DNA from: Planctomycetaceae bacterium UBA4732
GTDB taxonomy: Bacteria; Planctomycetota; Planctomycetia; Gemmatales; Gemmataceae
Length of the DNA stretch: 17,264 bases
Assembly (NCBI GenBank): GCA_002404095.1
Contig: DHJA01000019.1
Location: forward strand, 5,436 to 22,699
Direction of reading: 5' to 3'
Shown piece by piece: positions 7,365 to 15,108 of the stretch. A model generated the notes under the pieces. The model was not told the origin of the DNA, did not search any database, and saw only the letters and a program-made list of their open reading frames with translations. Every line of letters begins with the position of its first letter. The first letter of the stretch is position 1. Position numbers and translations under genes: made by a program.

Positions 7365-9594
7365 TCCCGATATTATTGATAAGTTTGGGCCGCATTTGTC
7401 CTATTCCATAGGCCCCAACGGCGCTTCGGCGACCGAACCGGACAAGCTCGTCAAGACGCATTGTTGCTTTTGCGGCCAGCAATGCGGCATCCAATTAAAA
7501 GTGAAGGGCAATCAGGTTGTCGGTTTTGAACCTTGGGAAGAGTTCCCATTCAATCGCGGGATGCTTTGTCCCAAGGGAGTGAAACGCTACTTGCAAGGCT
7601 CGCACCCGGATCGTTTGCTCAGCGCCTATGAACGCGAACCGGGCGCCCTGAGCGGCTTTATCGCGGTCCCTTACAATCGAGCCGTCGAGAAGGTCGCGGA
7701 GGCGATTCAGCACATTCAGTCCACTTATGGCAATGACGCCTTTGCCGTCCTCAGCGGGGCGAGCCTGACCACTGAAAAATCCTATCTCATGGGCAAATTC
7801 GCCCGGATGTGCTTGAAGACGCGGTACATCGACTACAACGGCCGGCTGTGTATGGTTAGCGCGGCGGCGGCCAACAAGAAAGCCTTTGGCATCGACCGCG
7901 CCGCCAACGCCTGGTCCGACATTATCAAGGCCAGGGTCGTTTGGGTCAGCGGCGCCAACATTGCCGAATGTGCGCCTATCACCACCCACTATATCTGGCA
8001 AGCGCGCGAACACGGCGCCAAGATCATCATGGTCGATCCGCGCATCACGCCTGCCGCGCGCACGTGCGATCTGTTTCTTCCCGTAAAACCCGGCCGCGAC
8101 ATCGCCTTATTCAACGGCATTCTACACCTAATGATCGAGAACGACTGGATCGACCATGACTTTATCGAGGAAAACACGGTAGGTTTCGACAAAGTGGCCG
8201 AGCATGTACAGCAGTGGACTCCACGTCGCACCGCCGAGGTTACGGGGATTGCCGAGCGCTCAATCCGGCAGGCGGCGGAGATGTGGGGCACGGCGCCGTC
8301 GAGCTTCCTACTGCATGCGCGCGGCATCGAGCATCACAGCCACGGCGTCCAGAACTGTCTCGGCGCCATCAACATCGTTTTGGCGTCCGGGCGCATCGGC
8401 CGCGAAGGTTGCGGCTACGCCACCATCACCGGCCAGGCCAACGGTCAAGGCGGCCGTGAACACGGCCAGAAGTGCGACCAGCTGCCCGGCGCCCGTGACA
8501 TCGACAACCCCGAACATCGCGCGCACGTCGCCAAAGTCTGGGGCATTGACGCGGCGGAACTTCCCCCGAGCGGCGTGGACGCCTATGAAATCTTCCGCAA
8601 GATCGACAGCGGTGAAATCCGTGGTTTACTTAGCATCTGCTTCAATCCCAAGGTTTCGTTGCCGGACAATAACTTTGTAACGCGGATGCTGAATAAACTA
8701 GATTTCTATGTCGCCATCGACTTCTTCCTTAATGAAACCGCGCAACACGCTAATATCGTATTGCCTGGATCGCTCCAGGAGGAAGACGAGGGAGTTGTTA
8801 CGCAGATCGAAGGCCGCGTTATCAAAATCAACAAAGCCGTCGAAAGCCCCGGCGCCGCCCGCGAAGACTGGCGCATCATACAAGACATCGCCCGAAAACT
8901 TGGCCGCGAACGCGGCTTCACCTTCGCTGGCCCGCGTGAAATCTTCGAGGAATTGCGCCGCGCCTCGGCCGGCGGCATCGCCGATTACGCCGGCATCACC
9001 TACGAACGACTTGAAAAGGAATACGGCGTCTTCTGGCCGTGCCCCAGCGAGGACCATCCCGGTACGCCGCGTCTCTTCGAGGAAGATAGTTGGAACCCGA
9101 TCGCCAAGGGCAAGGGCCGTTTCTATTTCCCCGATGGTAAGGCCCGCTTCGTCGTCGCGCCCTACACGCCGCCGGCGGAGGATGTGGACGACGAATACCC
9201 GATCATCCTCACGTCCGGGCGCGTGGTCAGCCAGTTCCTATCCGGTACACAGACGCGGCGCATCGGGCCGCTCGTCAGTCAGTGTCCTGAGCCGCTGATC
9301 GAAATGCACCCGCATTTAGCGAAGAAACTGGGCATCGACGACGGCGATTGGGCGACAGTTGAGTCGCGGCGCGGTTCGTGTACCTTGCGCGTGCAGGTGG
9401 TGACGACGATTCGGCCGGACACTATTTTCGTTCCTTATCACTGGGCCGGCGCGCGCAGCATCAATCAGGTAACTATCGCGGCGCAAGACCCGATCTCAAA
9501 AATCCCTGAATACAAAGTGTGCGCGGTGCGCGTCCGCAAGGCCGAGCAACCGCGCGACCGAGAGGAGGTCGGAGTTCATGCCGGTCCCCAATGA
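7342..9594 (+). CDS. Molybdopterin nitrate reductase catalytic subunit, NapA/NasA branch
   Basis: This 750-aa protein should reduce nitrate to nitrite at a bis-MGD molybdenum centre. The N-terminal [4Fe-4S] motif is C41-x2-C44-x3-C48-x27-C76. C170 in GRLCMVSAA is the expected Mo-binding cysteine of periplasmic and assimilatory nitrate reductases. [13 protein letters not shown] (near residue 370) matches the TGQPNxMGGREVG stretch of that branch and argues against formate dehydrogenase. The C-terminal part (about 615-740) has the molybdopterin dinucleotide-binding fold, with [18 protein letters not shown]. There is no twin-arginine signal, so a cytoplasmic site is likely, unlike NapA. The ATG at 7342 lies inside the end of the cytochrome gene; a start at 7225 would add 39 residues that only shadow that gene. 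It lacks the flavin or BFD modules seen in some NasA enzymes; electrons probably come from the FeS and Rieske partners downstream. Confidence 0.9.
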   Translation: MAALPATDPDIIDKFGPHLSYSIGPNGASATEPDKLVKTHCCFCGQQCGIQLKVKGNQVVGFEPWEEFPFNRGMLCPKGVKRYLQGSHPDRLLSAYEREPGALSGFIAVPYNRAVEKVAEAIQHIQSTYGNDAFAVLSGASLTTEKSYLMGKFARMCLKTRYIDYNGRLCMVSAAAANKKAFGIDRAANAWSDIIKARVVWVSGANIAECAPITTHYIWQAREHGAKIIMVDPRITPAARTCDLFLPVKPGRDIALFNGILHLMIENDWIDHDFIEENTVGFDKVAEHVQQWTPRRTAEVTGIAERSIRQAAEMWGTAPSSFLLHARGIEHHSHGVQNCLGAINIVLASGRIGREGCGYATITGQANGQGGREHGQKCDQLPGARDIDNPEHRAHVAKVWGIDAAELPPSGVDAYEIFRKIDSGEIRGLLSICFNPKVSLPDNNFVTRMLNKLDFYVAIDFFLNETAQHANIVLPGSLQEEDEGVVTQIEGRVIKINKAVESPGAAREDWRIIQDIARKLGRERGFTFAGPREIFEELRRASAGGIADYAGITYERLEKEYGVFWPCPSEDHPGTPRLFEEDSWNPIAKGKGRFYFPDGKARFVVAPYTPPAEDVDDEYPIILTSGRVVSQFLSGTQTRRIGPLVSQCPEPLIEMHPHLAKKLGIDDGDWATVESRRGSCTLRVQVVTTIRPDTIFVPYHWAGARSINQVTIAAQDPISKIPEYKVCAVRVRKAEQPRDREEVGVHAGPQ

Positions 9595-10213
9595 CATGGA
9601 GTTTTTCATCGACCCCAATCGCTGTATCGGCTGCCGCGCCTGTATACAGGCGTGCAGCGAATGCGACACGCATCGGGGACATCCGATGATCCAGTTGGAA
9701 TTTGTGGATCGGGCGCACTCGACGCAAACCGTGCCCGTGGTCTGCATGCACTGCGAATCGCCGACCTGCGCGGAGGTCTGCCCGGCCGACGCTATCAAAA
9801 AGGAAGAGGACGGTGTGGTACTCAGCGCCCGTAAGCCGCGCTGCGTCGGCTGTAACAATTGTGTGCTGGCCTGCCCGTTCGGTGTGCCCAAAATGGAATC
9901 AGAATTCGACCTGATGATGAAATGCGATATGTGTTACGACCGCACTTCCGTAGGTCGTAAGCCGATGTGCGCGTCGGTTTGTCCAAGCGGCGCCCTGTTC
10001 TTCGGCACGCGCGGCCAGCTCGCCGAGGAAAGGCCGCGCTCCGCGCCGATCAACCGCTTTCAATTCGGCGGCCAGACCATTACGACAAAGGTCCAGATGC
10101 TAACGCCGCGCAACGGCCGGCCCGAATATCTTGATGTGGTTTCCGCCATGAGCGAGGAAACAAGTGGCAAGAAGATCGCCCTCGACATGATGCTCGGCGC
10201 CATGCACACCTAA
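9578..10213 (+). CDS. Four-cluster [4Fe-4S] electron transfer subunit (NrfC/DmsB type)
   Basis: This 211-aa protein has sixteen cysteines set out as four clusters: C16-x2-C19-x2-C22-x3-C26; C56-x2-C59-x4-C64-x3-C68; C89-x2-C92-x2-C95-x3-C99; C116-x2-C119-x11-C131-x3-C135. This is the standard layout of the electron-transfer subunits that pair with molybdopterin enzymes (DmsB, NrfC, PhsB). There is no signal peptide or membrane segment, so it should sit in the cytoplasm with the catalytic subunit. The start overlaps the end of the nitrate reductase gene by 17 nt and is preceded by AGGAGG (9563-9568). The C-terminal 65 residues lack cysteines and may form the contact to the Rieske or membrane subunit. 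NasA-type nitrate reductases usually do not have such a subunit, which makes this complex atypical. Confidence 0.92.
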   Translation: MPVPNDMEFFIDPNRCIGCRACIQACSECDTHRGHPMIQLEFVDRAHSTQTVPVVCMHCESPTCAEVCPADAIKKEEDGVVLSARKPRCVGCNNCVLACPFGVPKMESEFDLMMKCDMCYDRTSVGRKPMCASVCPSGALFFGTRGQLAEERPRSAPINRFQFGGQTITTKVQMLTPRNGRPEYLDVVSAMSEETSGKKIALDMMLGAMHT

Positions 10214-10225
10214 GGGGAGTGAAAT

Positions 10226-10774
10226 ATGATCCCGCTAGAAATCGCCGAGCGGACGACGGCGCCGGACGGCCGGCCGCAATCGGAACAGCCGGCCTGGCGC
10301 CGCGACTTCCCCATTGATGTGCCGCAGGAACAATATGTGGCGCGGCGCGACTTCACGAAGTTCATGATGTTGACGAGCGTGGCCTTCGGCGTCGGTCAAC
10401 TGTTCATCGGCGTCCAGAATTGGCTTCGCGGACGGCGCGGGCCTTTGCCGGCGCAAGCCATCGCTAAAGTAGCAGAAGTGCCGGTCGGCGGCGCCCGGTC
10501 GTTTCACTACCCCGATGCGAGCGAACCTTGCTTGCTGTTGCGGCCGGATGAGCAGACGTTCCTCGCCTTTCGCCAAAAATGCACCCATTTGGGATGCGCC
10601 GTGGTGCCGGACGATGGGCATAAGCAGTTACGTTGCCCCTGTCACAACGGCTGCTTCGACGCGGCCACTGGACGGCCGCTGACCGGGCCGGCGCGCCGAC
10701 CGCTGACGCGCATCGCGCTGGAGAATCGGGACGGCGTCCTTTACGCGGTGGGCGTTGAAGAGACGCCTGCGTGA
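10226..10774 (+). CDS. Rieske [2Fe-2S] protein with twin-arginine membrane anchor
   Basis: This 182-aa protein has a hydrophilic N-terminus of about 39 residues, the twin-arginine motif ARRDFTKF (R40-R41) and a hydrophobic stretch (about 46-63) typical of uncleaved Tat anchors of Rieske proteins. The Rieske ligands are in CTHLGC (C119, H121, C124) and CPCHNGC (C137, C139, H140). The extra cysteines C124 and C139 form the usual disulfide of high-potential Rieske proteins of bc complexes. The protein would therefore be expected outside the inner membrane, exchanging electrons with cytochrome b. The gene starts 12 nt after the FeS gene behind AAGGGGAG. How an externally placed Rieske domain serves a signal-less catalytic subunit is unclear; the motif may instead only position the helix, leaving the domain in the cytoplasm. 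Confidence 0.88.
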   Translation: MIPLEIAERTTAPDGRPQSEQPAWRRDFPIDVPQEQYVARRDFTKFMMLTSVAFGVGQLFIGVQNWLRGRRGPLPAQAIAKVAEVPVGGARSFHYPDASEPCLLLRPDEQTFLAFRQKCTHLGCAVVPDDGHKQLRCPCHNGCFDAATGRPLTGPARRPLTRIALENRDGVLYAVGVEETPA

Positions 10775-10806
10775 TCGCCGCTTCCGCCCTGGATGGGGCA
10801 GGGGCC

Positions 10807-10821
10807 GCGCGCGGAGCGCGC
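10807..10821. other. GC-rich hairpin after the Rieske gene
   Basis: GCGCGC-GGA-GCGCGC forms a perfect 6-bp stem with a 3-nt loop, 32 nt past the Rieske stop. No T-run follows, so it is only a weak candidate for a transcript end. Confidence 0.35.
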
Positions 10822-10917
10822 AGCCGCGCTTGACGCCGAAAATGCCGACTTTAAAAGACGGTGTTGTAAGTCTCGTGGCGGTCATATGTTAAAACGATCA
10901 AAAAATCTAATAGCGAA

Positions 10918-10933
10918 TGGCATCCGGCTTGCG
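10918..10933 (+). promoter_or_regulatory. Weaker sigma-54-like (-24/-12) element
   Basis: TGGCATCCGGCTTGCG matches the sigma-54 consensus at 9 of 13 defined positions, with correctly spaced GG (10919-10920) and GC (10931-10932). Transcription would start near 10943, about 55 nt before ATG 10998. It gains some weight from the two better elements in the same cluster, but could be chance in GC-rich DNA. Confidence 0.35.
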
Positions 10934-10997
10934 TAGGAGAGGGGAGATCGCGGCCACGAAAGGCCGCCATGACTCGGACCTGACCAGCGAGGATGCA

Positions 10998-11237
10998 ATG
11001 CGACGACCTCACACTCGCGAGCAACGCACGACCATCATCAACGGCATTTTGTGCTTCGTCCTCATTCTCGCCATGTTGCAACTTTGGCTCCTGACGGCCA
11101 CGGTGAACGCCTACATGGGTGGCGACGCCGCGATTGTCTGGCCGGCGGCCGCGGCGAGCCTGGTGTGCGTTGCTTTCAACTATCCGCTATTCCGCTATTT
11201 GCGCGAGATGGAACGGCCGGCGGGGATGTCGAATTAG
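10998..11237 (+). CDS. Small two-helix membrane protein, unknown function
   Basis: This 79-aa protein has a basic N-terminus (MRRPHTREQRTT) and two hydrophobic segments, about residues 14-36 and 44-63, joined by a short loop. Both ends probably face the cytoplasm. ATG 10998 is chosen because GAGG (10989-10992) lies 5 nt upstream; a longer in-frame ATG at 10917 would add a hydrophilic, shadow-like stretch and sits across the promoter-like element. It resembles small uncharacterised membrane proteins (possibly DUF6755) that I recall next to Rieske/cytochrome genes, but this is uncertain. Position right after the Rieske gene suggests an accessory or assembly subunit of the nitrate reductase membrane part. 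No catalytic residues are evident. Confidence 0.65.
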   Translation: MRRPHTREQRTTIINGILCFVLILAMLQLWLLTATVNAYMGGDAAIVWPAAAASLVCVAFNYPLFRYLREMERPAGMSN

Positions 11238-11456
11238 CCAGGAAAAAATACGAGGCAACGTTGATGCGCCGCCCAAGTGCGCTAGTCCCCGAATTTCTCT
11301 GAATTTCTCCAGCAGATTCGCCCACACACACTTCTTCGGCAAGCGACCGTCACAAATTCTCCTAGAATAGTAAAAGAAAAGCCGCCTCAACGGCCTGCGG
11401 GAGCGCTGATGCCGGCGTTGCACAGGGCTTCTACCTGGTCCAAACTCGGAAGCGTC

Positions 11457-12005
11457 ATGAAAAACCTCGTGATAATACTTCTGGCGTGCCCATGCCTCTT
11501 GTGCTCTTGCACGACGAACGCCGGAAAAACTGTAAACAATGCAGAGGGGCGAAAGCGCCTAAAAGAACAGGCTACGGAAATTGCCAACGCGGTTGTAGCG
11601 GAGGATTTCGAGACAGTCGCCGATATGACGTATCCCAAATGCATCGAGATGATGGGCGGGCGCGAACACATCATCGCTTCTCAAAAGCAAATGAGAGGGG
11701 AAACGCTCGCCTCGGGAGGGAGCATCCAGATCGAGCGCGTAGACAATCCAGGGGAAATTGTCGAATCGCGATCAGTTTTTTACTCCTACGTTCCCGTAGT
11801 CGCGCGGATCCTTAGACCGATGCCCAAGCAAGTGTATTTGATGAAGGCCATCTATATCGCTGTATCCTTGGACAAGGGAAACACTTGGAAGTTCATTGAC
11901 GATGCGGGTATCCCGATGCGGGAGATATATAAGCAGATGATTCCCAATTGGCCTTCCAATTTGGCACTGCCGCCGAAAGAGGTTCCGACAAGAATCGAGG
12001 AATAG
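11457..12005 (+). CDS. Putative lipoprotein of unknown function
   Basis: The 182-aa product begins MKNLVIILLACPCLLCSC, a charged start and hydrophobic core ending in a lipobox-like L15-C16-S17-C18, so it is probably exported and lipid-anchored at C18. The rest is soluble and mixed alpha/beta in appearance, with no cofactor or catalytic motif that I recognise. The order helix (ERKRLKEQATEIANAVV-like), then DFETVADMTYPK, then beta-rich segments and WKFIDDAG recalls small NTF2-like folds; this is a guess from pattern only. ATG 11457 is preceded by GGAAG (11448-11452); an upstream ATG at 11409 would bury the signal peptide. Its DNA is less GC-rich than its neighbours, which may mean recent arrival. 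It has no evident link to nitrate metabolism. Confidence 0.65.
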   Translation: MKNLVIILLACPCLLCSCTTNAGKTVNNAEGRKRLKEQATEIANAVVAEDFETVADMTYPKCIEMMGGREHIIASQKQMRGETLASGGSIQIERVDNPGEIVESRSVFYSYVPVVARILRPMPKQVYLMKAIYIAVSLDKGNTWKFIDDAGIPMREIYKQMIPNWPSNLALPPKEVPTRIEE

Positions 12006-12101
12006 GGTAATCGGAAATGGATCCGGCGCTTTCGGTTCCTTTCGTCGATCTATTTGTCGAGGCGGCCGAACTAGTCCTGAGAGCGGATCGGCCGTGCGAC
12101 A

Positions 12102-12130
12102 TTGACTTCACCAATCCGCCTGCGTATCTT
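12102..12130 (+). promoter_or_regulatory. Sigma-70-like promoter of mazEF
   Basis: TTGACT (12102-12107) and TATCTT (12125-12130) are separated by an ideal 17 nt. The -35 box matches at 5 of 6 and the -10 box at 4 of 6 positions. Transcription would begin near 12137, shortly before the GGAGG ribosome site (12145-12149). Confidence 0.6.
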
Positions 12131-12142
12131 CATCGTAGATAC
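12124..12142. promoter_or_regulatory. Probable MazE/MazEF operator
   Basis: GTATCT (12124-12129) and AGATAC (12137-12142) form a perfect inverted repeat with a 7-nt spacer, covering the -10 box and predicted start site. MazE antitoxins and MazEF complexes repress their own promoters at such sites, so autoregulation is inferred. Confidence 0.55.
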
Positions 12143-12154
12143 CTGGAGGTTCCG

Positions 12155-12397
12155 ATGCAGACCCGTGTGCAGAAGTGGGGCAATAGCCTCGCGCTCCGTA
12201 TCCCCAAGACCTTCGCCGTGGAGGCTGGTCTTTCCGCGGATTCCGCCGTCGAACTGTCCCTCGTGAAAGGCGCGCTCATCGTGCGGCCCATCACGCCGCA
12301 ACCACTCACCCTTGATGAACTGTTGCGCGGCGTCACCGACGAGAACCTCCACGGCGAGTGGGAGACCGGGCCGGCTGTCGGCAAGGAGGTCTGGTGA
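12155..12397 (+). CDS. mazE: MazE antitoxin (AbrB/SpoVT swapped-hairpin family)
   Basis: This 80-aa antitoxin aligns with E. coli MazE along its whole length. The N-terminal DNA-binding part has VQKWGNSLALRIPK (residues 5-18), the AbrB-like signature, and the C-terminal toxin-binding part contains LTLDELLRGVTDENLHGEW and the family ending KEVW. It should neutralise MazF and repress the operon from the inverted repeat just upstream. GGAGG (12145-12149) lies 5 nt before ATG 12155, which fixes this start over an in-frame ATG at 12017 that would add 46 unrelated residues. Its stop codon overlaps the GTG start of mazF in the sequence GTGA, so the two are translationally coupled. Confidence 0.95.
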   Translation: MQTRVQKWGNSLALRIPKTFAVEAGLSADSAVELSLVKGALIVRPITPQPLTLDELLRGVTDENLHGEWETGPAVGKEVW

Positions 12398-12747
12398 GCC
12401 GGAAAATCGCTTATGTCCCACAGCGGGGAGACGCCGTCTGGATCACGCTCGATCCGCAAGCAGGTCACGAGCAGGCGGGCCGTCGTCCGGCCCTAGTCCT
12501 GTCGCCGGCGGCCTACAACGGTCGCGTCGGATTGGCCCTCTTGTGCCCCATTACCACTCAGGTGAAAGGCTACCCTTTCGAGGTGCCGCTGCCCGCGGGA
12601 CTGGCGGTTACCGGTGTGGCGTTAGCCGACCAAGTGAAGAGCCTCGACTGGCGTGCCCGCAAAGTGACCCAGATCGGTGTAGTTCCGGAGGCGGTCGTCG
12701 TCCAAGTGGTGAGTCGGCTTCAACTATTACTGGCGGCGGACGGCTGA
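12394..12747 (+). CDS. mazF: MazF endoribonuclease toxin
   Basis: This 117-aa toxin is a sequence-specific mRNA interferase that would stop translation when MazE is lost. It is close to E. coli MazF: QRGDAVWITLDPQAGHEQAG near the N-terminus, RRPALVLSPAAYN, CPITTQVKGYPFEV and GVALADQVKSLDWRAR. The catalytic pair R29 and T52 of E. coli corresponds to R31 and T54, so activity is likely intact. The GTG at 12394 overlaps the mazE stop and follows AGGAGG (12384-12389) by 4 nt; an ATG at 12358 in the same frame would need a 40-nt overlap. The gene ends 13 nt from the convergent MoxR gene with no clear terminator between. The cleavage motif cannot be predicted from the sequence. Confidence 0.95.
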   Translation: MSRKIAYVPQRGDAVWITLDPQAGHEQAGRRPALVLSPAAYNGRVGLALLCPITTQVKGYPFEVPLPAGLAVTGVALADQVKSLDWRARKVTQIGVVPEAVVVQVVSRLQLLLAADG

Positions 12748-12760
12748 CAAAACGCGGTTT

Positions 12761-13765
12761 TCAGCGCGGCACTTCGACGCGCTCTAGCACCGTCGTTAGC
12801 ACATCGTCGGTCGTGAAGCCTTCGACGTAGGCGTCCGGTTGGAGCGTAAGCCGATGGCGCAGCACCGGCCGGCAGACGCGCTTCACGTCATCGGGACTGA
12901 CGAACGTGCGGTCGCTCAGCAGAGCGCGCACCTTCGACGCCTGTAACAAATGCACGGCGGCGCGCGAGCTGGCCCCCATCAACACCTTGTCCATCTCGCG
13001 CGTCATGCGCACGATCCGGCCGACGTAGGACATCACTTCCGGCTTGGCCGTCACGCGCGCGAGCGCCTGCCGGGCCAGGAGCAACTCGTCGCGGGTGATG
13101 CCGCCGCGCACAAAGCCCTGACCGGCGCCCGCGTCCGTTTGCACGGGACCAAGGATGTCGAGGGGCGGACCGAGAGTGCCGCGACCCTGGTAAAGACGTA
13201 ATATGCGATCCTCTTCGTCCGGTGAAGGATATTCGATTTGCAGCTTCAAGAGAAAGCGGTCGAGCTGTGCTTCCGGCAGTCGATAGGTGCCCTCATACTC
13301 GATCGGGTTCTGCGTGGCGATGACGGTGAATAATTCCGATAGAGGATGACTAATGCCGTCGATGGTGACGGTCTTTTCTTCCATCACTTCCAGCAGGGCG
13401 GATTGCGTCTTGGGCGGTGTGCGGTTGATTTCGTCGGCTACCAGGATGTCAGTAAACACTGGGCCGGGGCGGAACTCGAATTGGCTGCTTTGCATATTGA
13501 AAACGTTGGTGCCCACGATGTCCGACGGCATCAGATCGGGCGTGAACTGAACGCGCTTGCAATCGAGCGCCAGCAGCCGGGCCAGCGTCCGCGCCATCAG
13601 TGTCTTGGCGGTGCCGGGTACGCCTTCCAGCAGGACGTGGCCGCCGCACAGCAGCGCCAGCATCACCATTTCCAAGCTCTCGCGCTGGCCGACGACCACG
13701 CGCTCCGCCCGGTTGAGCAGCCCGTTCACTAACTCCGCGACCTGTACCGTCCCGTCGGCTTGCAT
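12761..13765 (-). CDS. MoxR-family AAA+ ATPase
   Basis: The 334-aa protein is a cytoplasmic AAA+ ATPase of the MoxR type, members of which act as chaperones in maturing metalloproteins or membrane complexes. Walker A is GVPGTAKT (residues 48-55), Walker B is ILVADEIN (107-114), sensor 1 is in ATQNP (N153), and YRLPEAQLDRF holds the family's conserved PEAQLDRF. The C-terminal lid domain has the expected SSRAAVHLLQASK motif. Length is normal. It is the last gene of a minus-strand operon, 41 nt after the DUF4350-like gene. MoxR genes are usually followed by a DUF58 (VWA-like) gene; here the next gene is convergent mazF, so that partner is missing from this position. The ribosome site is weak. 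Confidence 0.95.
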   Translation of the reverse strand: MQADGTVQVAELVNGLLNRAERVVVGQRESLEMVMLALLCGGHVLLEGVPGTAKTLMARTLARLLALDCKRVQFTPDLMPSDIVGTNVFNMQSSQFEFRPGPVFTDILVADEINRTPPKTQSALLEVMEEKTVTIDGISHPLSELFTVIATQNPIEYEGTYRLPEAQLDRFLLKLQIEYPSPDEEDRILRLYQGRGTLGPPLDILGPVQTDAGAGQGFVRGGITRDELLLARQALARVTAKPEVMSYVGRIVRMTREMDKVLMGASSRAAVHLLQASKVRALLSDRTFVSPDDVKRVCRPVLRHRLTLQPDAYVEGFTTDDVLTTVLERVEVPR

Positions 13766-13790
13766 GAGTTAATCCCCGTCCCCTCGCGCT

Positions 13791-13812
13791 CCCCTTCGGG
13801 TCGCGGCTAAAC
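13791..13812. repeat. Dispersed intergenic repeat, copy 1
   Basis: CCCCTTCGGGTCGCGGCTAA plus CG recurs in inverted orientation at 17241-17264, with one extra G. The copy supplies the stop codon (TAG on the minus strand, 13807-13809) of the DUF4350-like gene. Confidence 0.7.
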
Positions 13813-15075
13813 GCTTTTGCGCCGCTTCTTTGCCTTCAGACCCATCCGGCCGTGTTCCGCGGCCTGCGTTTCCTGGAGAAACTGATCGAAACCTTGCGAC
13901 CAGTGCAGCAGACTTTGATCGCTGAGGTCGCCCTTGCGCAGCTCCGCCACGCCGCGCAGCAAGGCTTGCAGACGCTCGCCCGACGGCCCCGGATCGTGCT
14001 GTCGCCATGCCGAAAGGATCTCGGCCGGCAGCGCATTGCGTCGAAGCCGCAGCTGCCCCGTCAGGGCGCCGAGGAAGCCGCGCGCCAGGGTTCGCGCCAG
14101 CCGCCGATGGGCGCCGGCCTGCTGATAGAGTCGCGCCAGCGCGGAGGCGTAATCAACGGCGTCCGTCTCCGAAGTCTGCGGCGTCGGCGTCGCCGGCCCC
14201 AGACGGACCGCCCACATCCATAGGGCCGCCCCTATCGTTAGGAACAAGGGCGCTAGCAATAGGTGTTGACCATGATAACGAAGGTAGCCCCAGAAACCGC
14301 CGCCGGACTGAAAGCCGTGATGATACTCGTCGAAGTAAACCTTGCCGTCACGGGAGTGCAACATCGCGGCGTTGACGAGAAACAACACATTATCGTCGCG
14401 CAAGGTTTCCTGGTCGTCCTTCCGCTCCCACAGGCCGTTGTAGGTTGCCAGGGACGGGGCCGCGACCAGAATCACCCGGCCCTCTCCCCGGCGGAGGACC
14501 AACGCGCCGGGCATATCGTTAATCGACCAGAGCGGCAACGCCCCCTCCCGCACCGGCAGAATGCTCTTGCCGCCGACGCTCAGAGTATGAATATCTCGCA
14601 AGTAGCCGAACGACGTTCCGAGTTCCGGATCCAAATGAACGCGGACGAACTGCTGTTTCTCGGCAGTGGCGTCCTCGGTCGGCGTGACGTTCAGAGCGCG
14701 ATGTACGCCGGTCGCCTTTTTGCTGAGTACAAGCAGGGTATTGCCGCGCTCTACCCAGTGCAGCATCGCCACGGCGTCGTTGTCGCTCACGCCGCCAGTC
14801 TCGTCAGCGTCGTCGTCCTCTTCGGGCTGGACCAAAATCAGCAGCCCGCGCGCCGGAGTATACTGGACGCGCCGCGTCAGCGCAACCGGCGTCCAGCCGG
14901 CGCGCTGAAGAACATAGGCCGCCTCGGCCGCGCCGCGGCGGGCGTCATGGGAGTAGATGGAATAGGGAGGCATACCTTTGCCGGCGGCGGCGCGTTCGCG
15001 CAGGACGAACCCCACGGCGGATGCGAAGACGCCGAACAGCAAGACGACCAGCATCCAAGCGAGGGGACGCGACAT
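13807..15075 (-). CDS. DUF4350-like membrane protein
   Basis: This 422-aa protein has an N-terminal membrane segment (about residues 6-25), a long extracytoplasmic-type part with alternating beta strands and a class-I-amidotransferase-like look (SHDARRGAAEAAYVLQRAGW; MLHWVERGNTLLVLS), the conserved VYFDEYHHG motif of DUF4350 (about 246-254), a second membrane segment (about 273-292), and a helical C-terminus rich in basic residues (KAKKRRKSV). DUF4350 proteins sit between DUF4129 and MoxR genes in many bacteria, and their role is unknown; a link to cell envelope or complex maturation has been proposed. No ribosome site is evident before ATG (15073-15075 on the complement), so it may depend on translation from the upstream gene. 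A 40-bp inverted repeat lies just upstream. Confidence 0.82.
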   Translation of the reverse strand: MSRPLAWMLVVLLFGVFASAVGFVLRERAAAGKGMPPYSIYSHDARRGAAEAAYVLQRAGWTPVALTRRVQYTPARGLLILVQPEEDDDADETGGVSDNDAVAMLHWVERGNTLLVLSKKATGVHRALNVTPTEDATAEKQQFVRVHLDPELGTSFGYLRDIHTLSVGGKSILPVREGALPLWSINDMPGALVLRRGEGRVILVAAPSLATYNGLWERKDDQETLRDDNVLFLVNAAMLHSRDGKVYFDEYHHGFQSGGGFWGYLRYHGQHLLLAPLFLTIGAALWMWAVRLGPATPTPQTSETDAVDYASALARLYQQAGAHRRLARTLARGFLGALTGQLRLRRNALPAEILSAWRQHDPGPSGERLQALLRGVAELRKGDLSDQSLLHWSQGFDQFLQETQAAEHGRMGLKAKKRRKSV

Positions 15076-15108
15076 GAGCGTGTTTTATGGATAGGAGCGG
15101 GCGGTGTA

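Noticed and set aside
7342..9594. Formate dehydrogenase for the molybdopterin enzyme
   Set aside because: The Mo ligand is in RLCMVSA and the [13 protein letters not shown] stretch fits nitrate reductases; the neighbours are nitrate and nitrite genes.
12749..12761. Bidirectional terminator AAAAC-GCG-GTTTT between mazF and moxR
   Set aside because: Only a 5-bp, mostly A-T stem, and it overlaps the moxR stop codon; too weak to call.
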